From assembly GCA_934476075.1 (NCBI GenBank), contig CAKSNH010000002.1:124001-188000 (forward strand): a stretch of DNA of 64,000 nucleotides, given 5' to 3'. Numbering within the stretch: the stretch's first letter is position 1; every line of letters starts with the position of its first letter. The translations under genes were made by a program, and so were the position numbers. Shown piece by piece: positions 59,036-64,000 of this stretch. Source of the stretch: an uncultured Clostridia bacterium (lineage in GTDB: Bacteria > Bacillota > Clostridia > UBA1381). The notes under the pieces were generated by a model. That model was not told where the DNA came from, ran no database searches, and saw nothing but the letters and a program-made list of their open reading frames with translations.

Positions 59036-59689
59036 ATGAGCATAAAAGCATTAGTAGCGGTGAGGTCGGGTTCACAGCGTGTGGAAAATAAAAATATACG
59101 TCCGTTTGCCGGAAGCAGCCTTTTAGAAGTAAAGCTTAGACAATTAAAGTCAATTAAAAATCTGGACGGAGTTATAGTTAATTCAAATGATGATAAAATG
59201 CTAAAAATGGCAAGAGAACTTGGATGCGAAATTGTGAAACGTGATGAAATATTTGCGTCTAACAGTGTATCAATGAGCGATGTATATAAGAATATGGCTG
59301 AGAATTTTAACGGCGATATTATTGTTTATGCGAATGTAACAAATCCATTATTAAAAGATGGAACATTATATGAGGCTATTGAACTGTATAAAAAGAACAT
59401 AGATAAATTTGATTCTTTAAATTCGGCACACGCAATTAAAGAATTTTTATTTAAAGATAATTTGCCGATAAATTATGATTTACGGCATCAGCCTCGCAGT
59501 CAAGACCTACCGGATATTTATGCGTTAAATTTTGCGATTAATATAATATCAAAAGAAAATATGATTGAATGTAAAAATGTTGTGGGGTATCATCCGTATA
59601 TATATGCGATTGATGAGGTGGAAGCAACTGATATTGATAATCAAATTGATTTTGATTTTGCGGAATTTATGTATAGCAGAATAAAATAG
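59036..59689 (+). CDS. acylneuraminate cytidylyltransferase-like (NeuA-type) protein
   Basis: A 217-residue nucleotidyltransferase of the CMP-nonulosonate synthetase family: VAVRSGSQRVENKNIRPF (7-24), GVIVNSNDDKML and IIVYANVTNPLLKDGT. It should make a CMP-activated acidic sugar for the two GT29-like proteins before it. neuB/neuC-type synthesis genes are not in the window, so the sugar is either made elsewhere or is not a nonulosonate. GGTGG lies before the ATG. Confidence 0.85.
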   Translation: MSIKALVAVRSGSQRVENKNIRPFAGSSLLEVKLRQLKSIKNLDGVIVNSNDDKMLKMARELGCEIVKRDEIFASNSVSMSDVYKNMAENFNGDIIVYANVTNPLLKDGTLYEAIELYKKNIDKFDSLNSAHAIKEFLFKDNLPINYDLRHQPRSQDLPDIYALNFAINIISKENMIECKNVVGYHPYIYAIDEVEATDIDNQIDFDFAEFMYSRIK

Positions 59690-59703
59690 TTAAAGGTGAC
59701 AAG

Positions 59704-62130
59704 ATGAGAAAATTTGTAAAAGAACAAATATATAATATTATAAATCAAATTAGTATTATTATGGACAAGTCAATTTACAGTATGAATGTTGTTGATGAGT
59801 TAGGACAGTGTCAGCAGGAAATAATAAATGTAGGGCAGGTTGTTGAAGATGAGTGTGGTGAAGACTTTATAACAGTGCATTATATAGAAGACTGTATTGA
59901 TGAAATATATAATTTAAGCTTGGTATGCGGTGATAAAGATAAATTTAAAAGTGATGTAAAGCATATAAGACAAAGTTTGACCAATATTGTAAATAGTATA
60001 AAAAACGATGTTCCGAATACATATGAAATTTTGTTTATGCCATATAATGTGACCATGTGGGACGCTTTGGCGAGTGTATATGAAGCGGCCAAAAATGCAG
60101 AAAATTGCAATGTGACAGTTATGCCGGTGCCGTATTACAATATTACACCAAACGGAGAAATAGTTGATACAAAATATGACGGATTTGAATTTCCGATAGA
60201 TATACAGCTTACCGATTATAACAGGTATAGCATTGAAGAAAACAGACCTGATGTGATTTTTATTCATAATCCGTATGATGAGTACAATAATGTAACACGT
60301 CTGCCGGAAAAATATTATAGTTCGGAATTGAAAAAATATACCGAGCATTTGGTATACATTCCGTATTTTGTGTCTTTTTCGGATAATATAGATGCTGATT
60401 TTTATATTTTGCCGGGAGTAAAAAATTCATGGCGTACATTTGTGCAGTCGGAGGCTTTGCGTAAAAATTATATTAAGTATAATAATGCAGATAAAATTGT
60501 TGCATTAGGTTCTCCGAAAATAGATAATATTATAAAATTGGAGAAAAACAAACCTGAAATACCAAAAGAGTGGGAGAAAATATTGGGCGGCAAAAAAATA
60601 TTTTTATACAACACTCATCTTAGCGGAATACTTAATAATCCCGAACAGCTCATTGAAAAATTGAGGAGAGTATTTAATTGTTTTGTCGGAAGAAGTGATA
60701 TTGCACTTTTATGGCGTCCGCACCCACTTAGCATTGCAACAATTAAATCCAGAAAATTAAATATTCTAAATGATTATTTAAGAATGATTGAAGAATATAA
60801 AAATATGGGCATTGGTGTATATGATGATACGAAAGATGTAGGAAGGGCAATGGCAATAGCAGATGCTTATATTGGTGACAACAGTTCTCTTGTACAGATG
60901 TTTGGTGTCACAGGGAAACCGATATTTATACAGGAACAGGATATAGAAATGTGTAACAGTGCTAACTTTCGTTTTTTGTTTGGCAATGTATATTGTTATT
61001 ATAATGATTATGTATACATATCGTCCAATAATTTAAATATGGTAGTTCGCTGCAATTTGAATACGGGAAAAATTGAAAAAATCGGAATGTTTGATACAAG
61101 CAAATTATTACGCAATTCGCTGGGAAACAGATTTTTAGTCAATAACGATAAAATATATGTACTTCCATGGGCAGCAAATTCTATTATTGAATATGATATG
61201 GACAGCGGTAAGTCAGTTAATTATCAAATAGAAAGAAAGTCAGAGTGGGACAGATATGTTTCAAAAACTATATATAAAAATGAAATATATATGATTCCGT
61301 GGAATTTAAATGACAATATATTATTGTTTAATGTTGATAATAAAACAATCAGCAATGATAAGGCATTATTTGATAAAGAATTGATTATAAGCAATATTGC
61401 AGTTGATGAAAATTATATATATGTTGTATCGGCGGCAAGCAAATTTATAATAAAATTCAATATGGAAAATAAAAAGAAAGAGATGTTCAGTATAGGCGAT
61501 TATACAGGGTATAAAAATATTCTGGTAACAGAAAAAGATATATGGCTGCTTAATTTAAGCGGAGAAATTATAAAGTACGACAAGCAAAACAAAGAATTTA
61601 AAAGCTATAAACTTAACAGCAATATAAATGAATATTTTCAGATGATATATGTGAATAATCAAATGTGGATTTTTTCAAAAACTACATTTGAGGCGGTTTG
61701 CTTTAATGCACAAAATGAAAAAATGGAATATATAAATTTTTATTCCGAAAATATCACTTTATATAATAAACAATATCTGAAATTTGGTTTGTTTACAGAA
61801 CCGAATATTGTTGATGATTGTATTATACTTAATTCGGCACTTGCAGATAAAGCTATAAAGATTAATATATTTACAAAAGAAATTACATTTGAGGATATTT
61901 GTATTATGCCGGAAGAATGGTATAATGAAATTTACGGAGAGGCTCTGAAAAATGCAAATGAAATATATCATGGTGAGAATATAGATATAGATAAATATAT
62001 AAATGCAGTTTCGAGCGGTAATATGAAGGTGTGCAGTCAAAAGAATAATCAATTTGCAAAGTATGTTGATAATGCTGATGGCACAAGCGGGGAAAAGATT
62101 TGGAAATATATATACAATGAACTTAATTAA
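59704..62130 (+). CDS. CDP-glycerol glycerophosphotransferase-like protein fused to a propeller-like repeat domain
   Basis: An 808-residue protein, unusually long. Residues about 1-100 are helical; 105-415 resemble GT-B polyol-phosphate transferases (LFMPYNVTMWDAL, KIFLYNTHLSG, LLWRPHPLS, DAYIGDNSSLVQMFGVTGKPIFI). Residues about 425-720 are repeated beta-strand units (NLNMVVRCNLNTGKIEKIG, NSIIEYDMDSGKSVNYQ, DNILLFNVDNKTISND), each with a YxxxN/D-x-TGK turn, as in six- or seven-bladed propellers. The repeat part may hold the glycan acceptor. AAAGGTG lies before the ATG. The domain assignment is by motif and texture. Confidence 0.75.
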   Translation: MRKFVKEQIYNIINQISIIMDKSIYSMNVVDELGQCQQEIINVGQVVEDECGEDFITVHYIEDCIDEIYNLSLVCGDKDKFKSDVKHIRQSLTNIVNSIKNDVPNTYEILFMPYNVTMWDALASVYEAAKNAENCNVTVMPVPYYNITPNGEIVDTKYDGFEFPIDIQLTDYNRYSIEENRPDVIFIHNPYDEYNNVTRLPEKYYSSELKKYTEHLVYIPYFVSFSDNIDADFYILPGVKNSWRTFVQSEALRKNYIKYNNADKIVALGSPKIDNIIKLEKNKPEIPKEWEKILGGKKIFLYNTHLSGILNNPEQLIEKLRRVFNCFVGRSDIALLWRPHPLSIATIKSRKLNILNDYLRMIEEYKNMGIGVYDDTKDVGRAMAIADAYIGDNSSLVQMFGVTGKPIFIQEQDIEMCNSANFRFLFGNVYCYYNDYVYISSNNLNMVVRCNLNTGKIEKIGMFDTSKLLRNSLGNRFLVNNDKIYVLPWAANSIIEYDMDSGKSVNYQIERKSEWDRYVSKTIYKNEIYMIPWNLNDNILLFNVDNKTISNDKALFDKELIISNIAVDENYIYVVSAASKFIIKFNMENKKKEMFSIGDYTGYKNILVTEKDIWLLNLSGEIIKYDKQNKEFKSYKLNSNINEYFQMIYVNNQMWIFSKTTFEAVCFNAQNEKMEYINFYSENITLYNKQYLKFGLFTEPNIVDDCIILNSALADKAIKINIFTKEITFEDICIMPEEWYNEIYGEALKNANEIYHGENIDIDKYINAVSSGNMKVCSQKNNQFAKYVDNADGTSGEKIWKYIYNELN

Positions 62131-62151
62131 TTATGAAATGGGGGATAGAGT

Positions 62152-64000
62152 TTGTTTTTGTTTCCTTTTGATAAAGTGAGTAAAAATGATAAGATAGTAA
62201 TATACGGGGCAGGAAACGTTGCACGAGATTACTATATACAAATCAAAAATTTAGAATATTGTAAAATATTATTTCCGGTTGATAGGAACTATAAAAATAT
62301 AAATTTTTTTGATTATGAAGTAAAGGGTTTGGATAGTTTACAAAGCAATGAGTATGATAAAGTTGTAATTGCGGTATTTGATAAGAATACTACTGATAAG
62401 ATTGTGTGTGACTTGAAGAAAATCGGAGTAAGTGAAGAAAAAATTGTAAGAGGAGTATGTGAAATAGAAAAGCATACACAATATTCTTTAAAAGACATAA
62501 TTGAAAATTCAAGCAATATAAGAAAAGTTACAGATGAATTTATACTAAGAGCAGATGGTGATATTAGTTTTTTTAAGCCTATATTAACTGATATAAATAA
62601 TTATAACTTTAATGAAGATGTTTTGCCGAAAATAAAGGAGTATATAAAAACAAATAACAGTGTAATTCACAATGTAATTATTTTAAGAGCATTATTTGAT
62701 ACAGCATTGTTTGATAAAGAAATGTGCAGTCTGTATATGAGATGTATCAGGCAGATTGACAATATAGAATTAAAATACTTACTGGCTACTGAAATATCTT
62801 TTTTACTTTTTAGACGTCCGCAGGATTTATATGATAATTATTATATAGACAGACGGGAAATTTTAAAAGATATATGCAAAAGCTTAAATTTGAAAATTGG
62901 AAATGTAAAAGACAGAGCAAACAATAAAAAGAAAATAGCTATTATGACAAGAACATTGTATGGTGAAACGTGCAGTGTAACAAAAATGGTTATATTATAT
63001 GCAAATATATTAAATTCGGCGGGCTATGAAGTTACAATATTTCCGAATGATTTTTATATAAAAAATGATTTACCGATAAAACCGCAGGTAATGCCGATAG
63101 GAAAATCACGTATTTATAAAGAATATCATCGTGCAAATTTAGACAATAACATTAATATGAAATATGCTGATGATAATACCGAAACAGAACAGTTAAGCGA
63201 TAGAATGCAAAAACTGCTGGATAGTGTAACAGAGTACAACCCCGATTGCATAATTGATATGTCTGATGAAACGAATGTGTTATCATATATATTGTACAAG
63301 CATTTTCCGATGCTAAGTATTCCGTCAAGAGGTTATGTATCAAGTTTGTTTTTTCATAAATTTATAGCAATAAATAAGGAAAAATGTATTGAAATAAATA
63401 AAGTATACAACTCTGTTGGTTCGGAACAGATGTTAGATTTAGATGTATGTATACCGTTTCCGAAAGCAGTTAATCAATATACACGCACGCAGTTTGGCTT
63501 TAATAAAGAAGATTATCTGTTAATTACGGTTGGAAATAGATTGAAATATGAATTAAGTAATGAATTTATTGATACTATTTGTGGAATTTTATATAACAGT
63601 AATATTAAATGGATAGTGGTATGTCCAAATAATATAGAATATTTAGAAAAAGAATATGAAAGCTTAATTAAAGATAAAAAAGTGATTTTATGGGGATATG
63701 AGAATGATTTAGTTGCATTATACAGAATATGCGATGTATTTGTTAATCCTGATAGAAATGGCGGCGGTTTCTCAATTTTGTGGGCAATGAAAGAAGGACT
63801 GCCAATAGCCGCAACAAATAGGGTATACGGAGATGTAAGTCGTTGCCTTGAAAAGTATGCAGTGCATGGCGGATATGATAAGATGGTAGAATTTATTTTA
63901 AAATTAAAAAATGATAAAGAATATTATAAAAACATAAGTAAAGATGTTAAAAAAATTGTAAATGATGAAAAAAGTAATACAGCGATAAATTTTATAATGG
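62152..64000 (+). CDS. glycosyltransferase (GT-B type) with N-terminal nucleotide-binding-like module, cut by window edge
   Basis: An open frame of 616 codons running off the edge, starting at a TTG seven bases after GGGGG (MLFLFPFDKVSKNDKIVIYG). Residues about 15-110 are the Rossmann-like module (KIVIYGAGNVARDY, VVIAVFDKN); a helical middle follows. From about 260 a GT4-like GT-B domain begins (IAIMTRTLYGETCSVTKMV), with LITVGNRLKYELS, VILWGYENDLVALYRICDVFVNPDRNGGG and a donor-binding stretch that matches the end of this family. The stop is outside the window. Confidence 0.82.
   Translation, partial: MFLFPFDKVSKNDKIVIYGAGNVARDYYIQIKNLEYCKILFPVDRNYKNINFFDYEVKGLDSLQSNEYDKVVIAVFDKNTTDKIVCDLKKIGVSEEKIVRGVCEIEKHTQYSLKDIIENSSNIRKVTDEFILRADGDISFFKPILTDINNYNFNEDVLPKIKEYIKTNNSVIHNVIILRALFDTALFDKEMCSLYMRCIRQIDNIELKYLLATEISFLLFRRPQDLYDNYYIDRREILKDICKSLNLKIGNVKDRANNKKKIAIMTRTLYGETCSVTKMVILYANILNSAGYEVTIFPNDFYIKNDLPIKPQVMPIGKSRIYKEYHRANLDNNINMKYADDNTETEQLSDRMQKLLDSVTEYNPDCIIDMSDETNVLSYILYKHFPMLSIPSRGYVSSLFFHKFIAINKEKCIEINKVYNSVGSEQMLDLDVCIPFPKAVNQYTRTQFGFNKEDYLLITVGNRLKYELSNEFIDTICGILYNSNIKWIVVCPNNIEYLEKEYESLIKDKKVILWGYENDLVALYRICDVFVNPDRNGGGFSILWAMKEGLPIAATNRVYGDVSRCLEKYAVHGGYDKMVEFILKLKNDKEYYKNISKDVKKIVNDEKSNTAINFIM

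Overview
The window looks like chromosomal DNA of a low-GC, probably endospore-forming member of the Clostridia (Firmicutes/Bacillota). Reasons: sigma-A style promoters with strong GGAGG ribosome-binding sites throughout, frequent GTG/TTG starts, a SigB/F/G-type sigma factor, a tiny spoVM-like gene, an L10-type leader and an infC-type leader, PheB-hom-thrB-lysC, lrgAB, VanW and SLH-domain surface proteins. No phage, plasmid, transposase or CRISPR locus was seen.

Layout. (1) 1-5.3 kb, minus strand: an orphan protein, then an amidohydrolase-mreB-fabZ-trmN6-like-rsmI operon. (2) 5.3-9.5 kb: tRNA-Leu(UAG), nfeD-SPFH membrane pair, three small genes ending in spoVM, and a Crp/Fnr regulator divergent from a 4Fe-4S protein with a shared palindrome. 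(3) 9.7-16.7 kb, plus strand: membrane protein, sigma factor, pyrE, rpmG-secE-nusG-rplK-rplA, then rplJ-rplL behind an attenuator, then yceD-rpmF. rpoBC do not follow rplL. (4) 16.7-17.06 kb: tandem array of a 96-bp hairpin-rich element that also occurs singly at four other places. (5) 17-24.8 kb, minus strand: M16 peptidase, pnp, rpsO, rpmE, and the rpmH-rnpA-yidD-yidC-jag set without dnaA, then a VanW lipoprotein. (6) 25-38 kb, plus strand: thioesterase, infC-rpmI-rplT, HtrA, a compact locus resembling a type I toxin-antitoxin module, alaS, HIT protein, hisH-hisF, and the aspartate-family operon pheB-hom-thrB-lysC. (7) 38.3-45.6 kb: YoeB/YefM-type toxin-antitoxin, MATE exporter, CAP/SLH surface protein, MerR-controlled cupin, and GntR-lrgA/lrgB.

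(8) 45.6-64 kb, plus strand, running off the right edge: a visibly AT-richer, tightly packed surface-glycan operon. It encodes two nucleotidyltransferases (one IspD/TarI-like, one NeuA-like), an NAD-dependent epimerase, two FkbM methyltransferases, two GT32-type transferases, two radical SAM proteins, GT2 and GT4 transferases, two GT29-like (sialyltransferase-like) proteins, a CDP-glycerol-transferase-like protein fused to a propeller-like repeat domain, and a final partial glycosyltransferase. Several members come as adjacent paralogous pairs, and six proteins with different catalytic domains start with a similar nucleotide-binding-like module. The likely product is a methylated, possibly polyol-phosphate- and nonulosonate-containing surface glycan. 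This cluster and the type I toxin-like locus near 28.7 kb are the best candidates for undescribed biology.

Start codons were chosen by ribosome-binding-site spacing; where that differs from the longest open frame it is stated. All functional calls come from reading motifs and gene order, without database searches.
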